From contig QGUP01000130.1 in assembly GCA_003242505.1 (NCBI GenBank), positions 1 to 6,029 on the forward strand: a stretch of 6,029 nucleotides of DNA, written 5' to 3'. Every line of letters starts with the position of its first letter. Positions within the stretch are counted from its first letter, which is position 1. This DNA comes from Bacillota bacterium. GTDB lineage: Bacteria; Bacillota; Sulfobacillia; Symbiobacteriales; ZC4RG38. Of this stretch, positions 1 to 5,276 are shown one piece after another. Both the position numbers and the translations under genes were made by a program. Below the pieces are notes generated by a model, which ran no database searches, was not told where the DNA came from, and saw only the letters and a program-made list of their open reading frames with translations.

Positions 1-5
1 TTTTC

Positions 6-411
6 TCACTCCCCAACGTTCCCGGCCTTTATGTCCGGCCGGCGCCGGTCCCCCGATTTCAACTGCGTATAAGCCCAGGCCAGGGCCTGGATGGGGCTCA
101 TGGCTCCCCGGGTGTTGAGCACGATGGGGCGACTGTCTCGCACCTTGTTGAGGGTATGAAGGGCCTGGTCCCAGTCGCCGGCCTGGGCATGGGCAAAGGA
201 GAGTTCGACATAAGTATGGACAGGGTGACGCTCTGGAATGGCTTCGAATTCTCTTGCTGCTTCCACCATCGGCGGTACCAGTTCCGGCGGCGAGGTTCCG
301 CGGCCGCCTGCCTGCCAGGCCAACTCTGGAAGAGTCCTGGGCGATGACTTCGGCAGGGTCGAGGCGGTTCGCCGCCGTCTGACACAGAGGGGTTGTAGTG
401 GCGGAGGGGGC
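6..411 (-). pseudogene. Remnant of a TPR-repeat protein, 3' part, apparently frameshifted
   Basis: The clearest coding signal is at positions 335 down to 6 (minus strand, stop at 6-8). It reads as helical repeat protein, with segments such as VELSFAHAQAGDWDQALHTL and SPIQALAWAYTQLKSGDRR. The spacing A-x-GDWDQAL is typical of a tetratricopeptide repeat, a protein-protein interaction scaffold. No start codon with a Shine-Dalgarno precedes it: the internal ATG at 269 has none, and the same frame further upstream is proline- and arginine-rich and does not look coding. In another minus-strand frame, just upstream (about 380-330), the reading LCQTAANRLDPAEVIAQ looks like a continuation of the protein, which points to a frameshift near 325-340. 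That frame meets a stop at 412-414. I therefore read this as a decayed or truncated gene. It could instead be a short intact protein starting at 269, or contain a sequencing error. The partner and pathway cannot be told. Confidence 0.45.
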
Positions 412-668
412 TCAGCCGGGCCACCCATCACGCCCTGTCGGGCGGGCAAGTGCATGGCGCCGCCCCTTGCTGGGAACGGGTGACCTGTGCGGCCCGGCGT
501 CTGAGCCATCGGCTCCCAGCAAACACCCGCTGCAATGAAAAGCCCCGTTACCCGGGGGCTTTTCATCGCAGCGGGGGTGAAAGCACTGACGCCCGGGAGG
601 GGCCTCGGTTGCCAGGCAGCCGGCGGTTCAGAACCCCATCTCACCCCGGCTGGGTTCCTGCCGGGGTT
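412..668. other. Non-coding stretch between the TPR remnant and the recombinase
   Basis: I see no reading frame with believable codon use or a Shine-Dalgarno here. The stretch holds the long hairpin at 526-575 (listed separately), a small palindrome GGTTC-A-GAACC at 625-635, and a 7-bp hairpin CCCCGGC/GCCGGGG with a 9-base loop at 644-666 that overlaps the end of the recombinase gene. If the recombinase sits on a mobile element, one end of that element could lie here, but I found no convincing terminal repeat or target duplication. Confidence 0.5.
526..575. terminator. Long inverted repeat containing a bidirectional intrinsic terminator
   Basis: The arms 526-546 and 555-575 pair at 20 of 21 positions (the only mismatch is A534 against C567) around an 8-base loop, GTTACCCG. 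The core AAAAGCCCC/GGGGCTTTT gives a G/C stem followed by four T residues on either strand, the usual form of a bidirectional rho-independent terminator. It lies about 95 bases downstream of the recombinase stop on the minus strand, so it could end that transcript, and it would also block reading from either side. The arms extend well beyond what a terminator needs, which is the odd point. A palindromic repetitive element is the main alternative. Confidence 0.65.
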
Positions 669-2303
669 TCAATCTTGCCTGGGGTAGACCTCCACCCGGG
701 GCGGATGGCCCTGGGGGGTGGGGTGCAGCACCCAGTACTGCACCAGCCCGGCCACCAGGTCCTGCTGGGCCTGGGGCGGCAGGGAGAGGAGGAGGGCCTC
801 CACGGCTGCCGCATCGATGCTCCCCAGCGGATCCCGGCCGGACTGGGCCCGCTCAACCCCGCTCATCGGGGGCCCAGGCCTGAGGGACGCGATCCGCTGG
901 GCGAGGGCGGCCGCGCGCTCCTGGAGCGCAGCCAGTTCGTTTTCCAGCCGCTCCACGGCCTCCCGGGCCAGGCTGCGAGTGCGTTCCGACTGGCCGCTCA
1001 CGAACAGTTCCACGGCTCTGGCGTGGGCGGCTGTCTTGTCTGCGAGGTGCTGGGCGAGGAGCCGCCGTTCCTCCTCCAGCCGAGCCAGTTCGGGATGCTG
1101 GCCGGCACGGCGGGACATCTCTGCCAGCGCCAGCGCTACGACCTCTGGGTCCGCGAGCCACCGGGCGATGCGGCTGAACACCGCGCGCTCGACCCAGGCG
1201 GCCAGTTTCCCGGGCAGAGGGCATCGGTCACGGCCGGGGGCCCTGGGGCCGTGGCGGTTCCGGCAGACCAGGTAGGTGCGGCCGCCCTTGCCCGTCGCCC
1301 CGTAGTAAATCGGGCCACCGCACAGGGCGCAGCGACCGGAGCCCGCTGGCAGCGCCCTGGCGTACCGGCCCCGGCGGCGCTGCCGGCGGCGATCGAGGGA
1401 ATCCTGCGCAGCCTGCCAGAGCTCGGCGCTGACGATGGCCGGGGCGGGCAGCCGGACCCATTCCGATTCCGGCCTCATCCGGTAGGTGAGCTTGAGCCCG
1501 TGCTGGCGCCGGTACTCAGGAGGCAACTGCCGGGCCGCCTGGAGCCCCCGGGCATCCACCTTGTTCAGCACCAGGACCCCCTTGAATAGCGGGTTGCGGA
1601 GGATGTCCCGCACGGTGCTCCGATGCCAGCGGTGGCTGCAGCCCCGGGGGGGCGGGATGCCGAGCCGGGTGAGCTCCTGGGCGATGGCCTGGGTGCTCAT
1701 GCCTTCGGCGCACCAGCGATAGATGGTTCGGACCCACTGGGCCTGGTCCTCCCGGACCTCCAGGGGGACCCGGCCCTTGACGCCTTTCAGGAAGCGGTAT
1801 CCGTAGGCATGGATCACCTGCGGAACGCCGCCGGCCCGGATCTTCCCCCGCTTCCCCCGGGCGGTGCGTTCCAGGATCTTGGCCTTCTCCAGCTGCGCAA
1901 AGACGCCCCGCATCTGGAAAAAGGCCTGGCCTTCGGGACTGTGGTCGTATCCGCCGTGCACGAACTCCAGTCGGGCCCCGGAGCGTTCGATCTCCTCGGC
2001 CACGATCAGCTGGTTTTTCAGCAGCCGGCTGAAGCGGTCGGGATCCATGCAGAGAAAGACATCGACCCGGGCGCTGCGCAGGAATTCGAGTACCTGGTCC
2101 AGCGCCGGCCGGTTCAGCCAGTCCCCGCCCACCGCATCGACAAACTCGTGCACCACCAGTTGGGATCCGGCCGCCTGGGCCAGTGCTTCCGCCTTCTCCC
2201 GGCAAGCCCTGCGCTGTTCAGGGATGGAGTAACCTTTCCGTTCCTGCTCACCGGTGCTGACCCGCAGGTAGATGGCGGCCACCAGGACGGGCTTCACGGT
2301 CAC
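669..2303 (-). CDS. Large serine recombinase (site-specific integrase/resolvase family)
   Basis: A 544-residue serine recombinase that would cut and rejoin DNA at short att sites through a covalent serine-DNA intermediate. Numbering from the chosen GTG start at 2303, the N-terminal resolvase domain has YLRVSTGEQ with Arg14 and catalytic Ser16, then DPDRFSRL with Arg90 and Arg93, matching the conserved arginines of gamma-delta resolvase. The recombinase domain covers roughly 160-255. A zinc ribbon follows, with Cys325, Cys328, Cys347 and Cys361, then a coiled coil (about 402-476) of the kind that controls synapsis and direction in large serine integrases. Length and domain order are normal and the frame is intact, so it should be active. 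I chose GTG 2303 because AGGTGG lies seven bases upstream; the in-frame ATG at 2330 would add nine residues but has no Shine-Dalgarno. No phage genes are visible, so its element is unknown. SpoIVCA-type recombinases share this architecture. Confidence 0.93.
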   Translation of the reverse strand: MTVKPVLVAAIYLRVSTGEQERKGYSIPEQRRACREKAEALAQAAGSQLVVHEFVDAVGGDWLNRPALDQVLEFLRSARVDVFLCMDPDRFSRLLKNQLIVAEEIERSGARLEFVHGGYDHSPEGQAFFQMRGVFAQLEKAKILERTARGKRGKIRAGGVPQVIHAYGYRFLKGVKGRVPLEVREDQAQWVRTIYRWCAEGMSTQAIAQELTRLGIPPPRGCSHRWHRSTVRDILRNPLFKGVLVLNKVDARGLQAARQLPPEYRRQHGLKLTYRMRPESEWVRLPAPAIVSAELWQAAQDSLDRRRQRRRGRYARALPAGSGRCALCGGPIYYGATGKGGRTYLVCRNRHGPRAPGRDRCPLPGKLAAWVERAVFSRIARWLADPEVVALALAEMSRRAGQHPELARLEEERRLLAQHLADKTAAHARAVELFVSGQSERTRSLAREAVERLENELAALQERAAALAQRIASLRPGPPMSGVERAQSGRDPLGSIDAAAVEALLLSLPPQAQQDLVAGLVQYWVLHPTPQGHPPRVEVYPRQD

Positions 2304-2342
2304 GCCACCCCCACCTGTCACCCAGTGCATGTGAGCGAGAGG

Positions 2343-2371
2343 ATTCTATTCACCGCGGCCGGGCCGGCGAA
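2343..2371 (-). promoter_or_regulatory. Candidate promoter of the recombinase gene
   Basis: On the minus strand, TAGAAT at 2348-2343 matches five of six bases of the sigma-A type -10 box. Seventeen bases upstream the sequence is TTCGCC (2371-2366), a poor -35 box. Transcription would start near 2336, giving a leader of about 33 bases before the GTG at 2303. The weak -35 and the overlapping dyad suggest a tightly controlled promoter, which is an inference. Confidence 0.35.
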
Positions 2372-2374
2372 TAG
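2346..2374. repeat. 29-bp nearly concentric dyad in the divergent spacer
   Basis: The outer arms CTATTC (2346-2351) and GAATAG (2369-2374) are perfect inverted copies. Between them CGGCC-G-GGCCG (2356-2366) is a second perfect palindrome whose centre is displaced by one base from the outer one. The dyad overlaps the candidate recombinase promoter. It could be a binding site for an autoregulating recombinase, for a repressor, or part of an attachment site, since large serine integrases usually have attP next to their gene. No partner att site was identified. Confidence 0.4.
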
Positions 2375-2394
2375 CCTTGGGCGGGGGGATCGGC

Positions 2395-2595
2395 ATGAGT
2401 CTGGAGGGCGGGCCGCCTCCGTCCCGGGAGCGGCTGGTCTCGGCGCTGGTCCGACTGCTGGAATGGCGGGCGGAACTGATCCGCCGGGACGCCTTTCCGC
2501 CGCCGGTGCCGGAGCGGTACCGGCGGTCACGGACCAGGAGCCGGAAACCTCGGGAGGGTGGCCCTTTCTGTTCCAGTGACGGTGGGGGGACCTAA
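2395..2595 (+). CDS. Small basic protein of unknown function, divergent from the recombinase
   Basis: A 66-residue reading frame with codon use like its neighbours. I do not recognise the family. The first half, after a short proline/glycine start, reads as an amphipathic helix (RERLVSALVRLLEWRAELI). The second half is proline- then arginine-rich (PPVPERYRRSRTRSRK) and ends in a glycine tail. The basic segment would suit nucleic-acid binding, but that is only inference. The ATG at 2395 follows a GGGGGGA stretch at a workable distance; an upstream in-frame TTG at 2377 has less support. It starts about 90 bases from the recombinase start on the opposite strand, so the two genes share a control region and may belong to the same mobile element, perhaps as a directionality or control factor. 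No cysteines other than one near the end, no membrane segment and no signal peptide are visible. It may also be a spurious frame in GC-rich DNA. Confidence 0.55.
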   Translation: MSLEGGPPPSRERLVSALVRLLEWRAELIRRDAFPPPVPERYRRSRTRSRKPREGGPFCSSDGGGT

Positions 2596-2597
2596 AC

Positions 2598-2648
2598 TTG
2601 GCAACGCGCAGTAGTAGAAGTAGGAATTATATCGAATTCATCGAATAG
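2598..2648 (+). promoter_or_regulatory. A/T-rich region upstream of the sensor kinase, likely promoter, with a short direct repeat
   Basis: This is the most A/T-rich part of the spacer before the kinase gene. TTGGCA (2598-2603) resembles a -35 box, and at 17 bases' spacing is TAGGAA (2621-2626), a weak -10. Just downstream, ATCGAAT occurs twice (2631-2637 and 2640-2646) with a 9-base period. The repeat could be a regulator site, but a 9-base period does not place both copies on the same helical face. The promoter boxes are weak and the assignment is tentative. Confidence 0.3.
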
Positions 2649-2667
2649 ACGCGATTGGTGGGATGCC

Positions 2668-3792
2668 ATGGAGGTGCCTTTGCGGCTCCTTTACCTGTCG
2701 AGGCCTGTGGTGTTCGGAATCATCGCCTTGTACATCTCCCTCCGGGAGCCGTTGCCCCGTCCCCTCGCGGTGGCCTTTGCGGCCGGCGGGCTGCTGCTGG
2801 TGTGTACCTCGGTGGCCATCGTCGGTTGGCTGCCGGTGCCGGGCCACTGGCGACCGCCCATCCTCTGGGGTGAGCTCCTGGTCGTGGCAGGTCTCAACTT
2901 CGGCGCCGCCAGCCATGTGAGCCGTGGCCTGTCGGAACTCCTCTTCGGGCCCCTGGCGACGAGCGCTTTTCTGGCTCTGGACCGGTCATGGACTTCCACC
3001 TACCTGGCTGCCCTGGTGGGACTGTGGGTTGCCAGCACCGGGCCGGCCCTGGTCCGACTGACTGCGGTGGAGGCCAGCCTTCATCTCGCTCTTTTCGGGT
3101 GTTTTATCTTCTTCTGCGCCAACGCCGGCCATTCGATCCGTGGGTTCCAGGACTGGGCAGAGCGGCAGCAAGAGGTGGCGGTGCTGCGGGAACGGCAGCG
3201 CATCGCCCATGAAATCCACGACAGCGTGGCCCACGCTCTCACCCTGGCGCTGGTCCAGCTCCAGATCGCACGGCGCCTCCTCGCCCGTGACCCCGCGGAA
3301 GCCGCCAGTGCCCTGGACCGATGCGTCGAACTGACCCGCTCGGCCCTGCAGGATACCCGGTACGCCGTCCGAGCCTTGCAGCCAAGGGGCCAGATGCTGC
3401 CGGACTGGGAAGTCCTGAGCCGGCTGGCCCGGGAATTCGGCGCGATGTCGGGGGTTCAGGTAGAACTCCTGGTGGACCCAGCGAGCCAACAGTTGCCGCC
3501 GGATCCCGTGCGCAGCGCGAACCTCTGCCGGATCTTTCAGGAGGCCCTCACCAACGCCCACCGGCACGGCCAGGCCCGGCGGGTCTGGGCCCGGCTGTCC
3601 GTCGCCGGCTCCCGGTTGGTCCTTACCGTCACCAACGACGGCAGGCCCCCGGCGTCCCTGGTCCCCGGCGTGGGCATGCAGTCCATCGTCAAACGGGCCA
3701 TGGCCCTCGGCGGAACCGCATCTTTCCAGCCCCTGCCCGACGGCTTGCAGGTGACGGTGACCATCCCCCTACCCCAGGAGGTGATCTCATGA
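2668..3792 (+). CDS. Membrane sensor histidine kinase, HisKA_3 class (NarL-type two-component system)
   Basis: A 374-residue sensor kinase that would autophosphorylate and pass the phosphate to the adjacent regulator. Residues 8-152 form about five or six hydrophobic segments with only short loops and no sizeable extracellular domain, as in intramembrane-sensing kinases that respond to membrane stress. The dimerisation/phosphoacceptor motif ERQRIAHEIHDSVAHAL has His184 as the expected phosphoacceptor; Asp185 and His189 match the DxxxQ/H phosphatase motif of this class. The ATPase domain has the N box QEALTNAHRHG (Asn296), then NDG (323-325) and GVGM (334-337). The C-terminus is complete. The ATG at 2668 follows GGTGGGA five bases upstream. 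The last codons overlap the regulator start (ATGA), so the two are translationally coupled. DesK-, LiaS- and LnrJ-like kinases share this architecture; the gene order favours an LnrJ-like role, but sequence alone does not fix the stimulus. Confidence 0.93.
   Translation: MEVPLRLLYLSRPVVFGIIALYISLREPLPRPLAVAFAAGGLLLVCTSVAIVGWLPVPGHWRPPILWGELLVVAGLNFGAASHVSRGLSELLFGPLATSAFLALDRSWTSTYLAALVGLWVASTGPALVRLTAVEASLHLALFGCFIFFCANAGHSIRGFQDWAERQQEVAVLRERQRIAHEIHDSVAHALTLALVQLQIARRLLARDPAEAASALDRCVELTRSALQDTRYAVRALQPRGQMLPDWEVLSRLAREFGAMSGVQVELLVDPASQQLPPDPVRSANLCRIFQEALTNAHRHGQARRVWARLSVAGSRLVLTVTNDGRPPASLVPGVGMQSIVKRAMALGGTASFQPLPDGLQVTVTIPLPQEVIS
3776..3785 (+). promoter_or_regulatory. Consensus Shine-Dalgarno of the response regulator
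   Basis: AGGAGGTGAT matches the 16S rRNA anti-Shine-Dalgarno complement completely, with seven bases between GGAGG and the ATG at 3789. It lies inside the end of the kinase gene. It fixes the regulator start even though the same frame is open for a further 156 codons upstream. Confidence 0.85.
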
Positions 3793-4439
3793 TCCGGGTA
3801 GTGCTGGCCGATGACCACCGGGCAATACGGGATGGGATTCAGACACTGCTGGCCATGGAGCCTGACATTCAGGTGGTAGGCGCGGCAGGGAACGGCCTGG
3901 AGGCCGTACAACTGGCGCTCAGCCTGCGCCCCGACGTGGTTCTGATGGATATCCGCATGCCGGGCATGAACGGAGTCGAGAGCACCCGGGCCATCCGCAG
4001 TGTCTTGCCGGAAGTCCGGGTTCTCATCCTTACGGTCTACGACGACGATGAACTGATCGTGGATGCCCTTTGCGAAGGGGCCGCAGGCTACCTGACCAAG
4101 GACTTGCCCGGTGAGGAGATCGCCGCTGCGATCCGGAAGGTCAGGGAAGGCGGGGTTGTCATGCCACCACCGATCGCGGCGAAGGTGGTGGCCCACCTGC
4201 CCCGGGATCGGAAGGGCACCCATGAAGGCCAAGTGCGGGAGTTGTTGGAGCGCCTCACCCATCGCGAGGTCGAAGTGCTGCGGCTTCTCGGCCAGGGGCT
4301 TTCCAACCGGGAGATTGCCCAGGCGCTGTACATCACCGAAGGCACGGCGCGCAACCACGTGAGCAGCATCATCGAAAAACTGGGTGTCCGGGACCGGACC
4401 CAGGCAGCCCTCTGGGCGGTCCGCCACGGGATCGCCTGA
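3789..4439 (+). CDS. NarL/LuxR-family response regulator
   Basis: A 216-residue DNA-binding response regulator, the partner of the kinase immediately upstream. The receiver domain (about 1-120) has the acidic pair Asp8-Asp9, phosphoacceptor Asp54 in VLMDIRMPGMNG, Thr82 and Lys104 (YLTKD), all the residues needed for phosphorylation and switching. After a linker (about 121-152) comes a LuxR-type helix-turn-helix (about 154-210) with LTHREVEVLRLLGQGLSNRE and the recognition-helix region TEGTARNHVSSIIEKLGV. Length and order are normal for the family. The start overlaps the kinase stop in ATGA. LiaR, DesR and LnrK are well-known relatives. The likely target is the exporter downstream, through the dyad at 4994-5035, and perhaps its own operon; no binding data can be read from sequence. 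I see no terminator directly after it, so transcription may run on into the next gene. Confidence 0.95.
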   Translation: MIRVVLADDHRAIRDGIQTLLAMEPDIQVVGAAGNGLEAVQLALSLRPDVVLMDIRMPGMNGVESTRAIRSVLPEVRVLILTVYDDDELIVDALCEGAAGYLTKDLPGEEIAAAIRKVREGGVVMPPPIAAKVVAHLPRDRKGTHEGQVRELLERLTHREVEVLRLLGQGLSNREIAQALYITEGTARNHVSSIIEKLGVRDRTQAALWAVRHGIA

Positions 4440-4569
4440 GGTTTAGGGTTGTTGTACGAATGATGACATCTTCCCAGGGCCCGAGCCAGCGCCCACCGTG
4501 TCAGGTGGCTACCGGGAGCAGGGGAACTTGCAGCCCGGGATGGGGTTCACCTGGGGGGAGGGGCTTGAA
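4440..4569 (+). other. Spacer between the regulator and the SUKH-like gene
   Basis: I see no clear terminator or promoter in these 130 bases, so the downstream small gene may be co-transcribed with the two-component system. A short hairpin, CCACC-GTGTCA-GGTGG, lies at 4493-4508. The small gene's frame is open back to a GTG at 4498, but that codon has no Shine-Dalgarno. Confidence 0.4.
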
Positions 4570-4902
4570 GTGGACCTTGCTGATGTGCTCCACAAATGCA
4601 TGCAGGTTACACACTTGTGGTACGGAGAGCCCACCAGGGTTACACTCAATCCTCCAGCTCCCGACAGCCTTCTCAAGAAGGCCAATATCCCAGACCAGTA
4701 CCGCTCGTTTCTTAGGCTAGCGACGGGCAACCACCTCGGCATGGCGAGGGACGGCTCAGTCTGGTTTCTCGACCACGAATACGGGCCCTCAGAATGGTAC
4801 GAGGGGAAAGGGTCATGGTTCGCCGGTCCTGACCTGGCGACGTTCCTGTTGAAGTTCGCCGAAGAGAAGGGCCGGTGGTGGTTCCTCCCCAATCAATCGT
4901 AA
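4570..4902 (+). CDS. Small SUKH (SMI1/KNR4)-like protein
   Basis: A 110-residue soluble, tryptophan- and aromatic-rich protein. The pattern resembles the SUKH fold: a proline-rich lead-in (NPPAPDSLLKKANIPDQYRS) with the usual 'IP-x-x-Y-x-x-F-L' helix, a TGN turn where many members have NGG, a beta pair around DGSVWFLDHEYG, and a closing helix PDLATFLLKFAEEKG. SUKH proteins are often immunity proteins against polymorphic nuclease or deaminase toxins, but many stand-alone members have no known role. No toxin is visible here. I chose GTG 4570 because GGAGG lies eight bases upstream. ATG 4540 or GTG 4498 would give longer forms with poorer ribosome sites. Codons are somewhat richer in A/T at third positions than in the neighbours (about 31 of 110 by hand count), which may hint at recent acquisition. 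It sits between a two-component system and an exporter. The family call is by eye and only moderately sure. Confidence 0.6.
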   Translation: MDLADVLHKCMQVTHLWYGEPTRVTLNPPAPDSLLKKANIPDQYRSFLRLATGNHLGMARDGSVWFLDHEYGPSEWYEGKGSWFAGPDLATFLLKFAEEKGRWWFLPNQS

Positions 4903-4912
4903 GACCTATCTC

Positions 4913-4958
4913 GGGTCCGAATCGGACGGAAACGTACGGTTCGGGCCCCTTTGCGTTT
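4913..4958 (+). terminator. Probable terminator after the SUKH-like gene
   Basis: The arms GGGTCCGAA (4913-4921) and TTCGGGCCC (4940-4948) pair over all nine positions in RNA, one of them a G-U pair, and are followed by CTTTGCGTTT. A second small palindrome, GTCCGA-A-TCGGAC, occupies 4915-4927 and would compete with the larger fold. The interrupted T tract makes this a moderate terminator. If it works, the exporter is transcribed from its own promoter just downstream. Confidence 0.45.
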
Positions 4959-4985
4959 CTGGGAACCGTGAGTCGGGCCGTGTGA

Positions 4986-5035
4986 TTTATGTCATACATC
5001 GAAAACATATAAAATATGCGTTTCGACACATGTAT
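4986..5035 (+). promoter_or_regulatory. Exporter promoter region with an imperfect nested dyad (candidate regulator site)
   Basis: This A/T-rich island stands out from the GC-rich surroundings. TATAAA at 5008-5013 is a good -10 candidate; at 16 bases' spacing lies TTTATG (4986-4991), a poor -35, as expected for an activator-dependent promoter. Around the -10 are three nested inverted pairs: ATACAT (4994-4999)/ATGTAT (5030-5035), CGAAA (5000-5004)/TTTCG (5021-5025) and CATAT (5006-5010)/ATATG (5014-5018), separated by small unequal gaps. A dyad is the expected form of site for a dimeric NarL-type regulator, so the regulator at 3789-4439 is the obvious candidate. However, a site on top of the -10 more often represses than activates, so its role is open. 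Confidence 0.5.
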
Positions 5036-5058
5036 CTGTCCATCGGCTGTGGACTTAT

Positions 5059-5067
5059 TGGAGGTGA
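5059..5067 (+). promoter_or_regulatory. Near-consensus Shine-Dalgarno in the exporter leader
   Basis: TGGAGGTGA contains GGAGGTGA, a perfect anti-16S match, eight bases before a TTG codon at 5076. It is stronger than the ribosome site of the exporter itself, yet it serves a different reading frame. Confidence 0.5.
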
Positions 5068-5075
5068 AGACTCAG

Positions 5076-5276
5076 TTGCCAGAGGAACTCGCCGGGAACC
5101 GCCGGGTCCGGTCCGGCGGTCCCGGGCGAGTTCAGGGGGGACACGCCATTGGCTCTGGGAAGCGTAGCGTACGCGGAACAGCCCGCCCACGAGACCGCGG
5201 CCCTGTGGGTTCGGGATCTGCGGAAACGCTTCGGGGACACGGAAGTGCTCCAGGGCATCTCCTTCACCGTGCCTGA
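5076..5276 (+). CDS. Possible leader reading frame overlapping the exporter start
   Basis: From TTG 5076 a 66-codon frame runs through the hairpin at 5085-5133 and past the exporter start at 5149, stopping with TGA inside the exporter gene. Its start (PEELAGNRR) has a textbook Shine-Dalgarno, but the rest is arginine-, glycine- and proline-rich, as expected of an out-of-frame reading of GC-rich coding DNA, so the product itself is unlikely to have a function. If it is translated, the act of translation would melt the hairpin and carry ribosomes over the exporter's start. It could instead be an accidental frame, or the sign of a one-base error between 5076 and 5149 that separates the true exporter start from its gene. 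Confidence 0.25.
   Translation: MPEELAGNRRVRSGGPGRVQGGHAIGSGKRSVRGTARPRDRGPVGSGSAETLRGHGSAPGHLLHRA
5085..5133 (+). promoter_or_regulatory. Very stable 5'-leader hairpin directly before the exporter ribosome site
   Basis: Three paired blocks, 5085-5093/5125-5133 (9 bp), 5094-5097/5120-5123 (4 bp) and 5099-5105/5113-5119 (7 bp), give 20 base pairs with only two single-base bulges (G5124, A5098) and a 7-base loop, GTCCGGT. No T tract follows, so it is not an intrinsic terminator. It ends one base before the AGGGGGGA that serves the TTG at 5149. Possible roles are control of translation, protection of the 5' end of the mRNA, or a protein- or ligand-binding element. I do not recognise a known riboswitch or T-box. 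Confidence 0.6.

Noticed and set aside
590..668. tRNA-like look of the GGTTCAGAACC and GGGTTCCTG segments, as a possible integration target
   Set aside because: No cloverleaf can be drawn: there is no acceptor stem, anticodon arm or proper T-loop at the right spacing.
644..680. 7-bp hairpin followed by TTTCAATCTT as a plus-strand terminator
   Set aside because: No plus-strand gene lies upstream, and most of the T residues belong to the end of the minus-strand recombinase gene.
450..1589. Long plus-strand open frame opposite the recombinase, 379 codons
   Set aside because: Antisense shadow of the recombinase; low-complexity Gly/Pro/Ala/Arg sequence with no Shine-Dalgarno or recognisable motif.
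1623..2579. Plus-strand frame of 318 codons running from opposite the recombinase into the small gene
   Set aside because: Most of it is the shadow of the recombinase, and at its right end the 2395-2595 frame has better codon use and a better ribosome site.
3321..3788. The response-regulator frame stays open for 156 codons upstream of its ATG, inside the kinase gene
   Set aside because: The upstream part reads as proline/glycine/arginine-rich low-complexity sequence, the kinase frame carries the conserved motifs there, and a perfect Shine-Dalgarno fixes the start at 3789.
3537..4427. Minus-strand frame of 296 codons opposite the kinase/regulator junction
   Set aside because: Antisense shadow of two well-supported genes, with no coherent domain.
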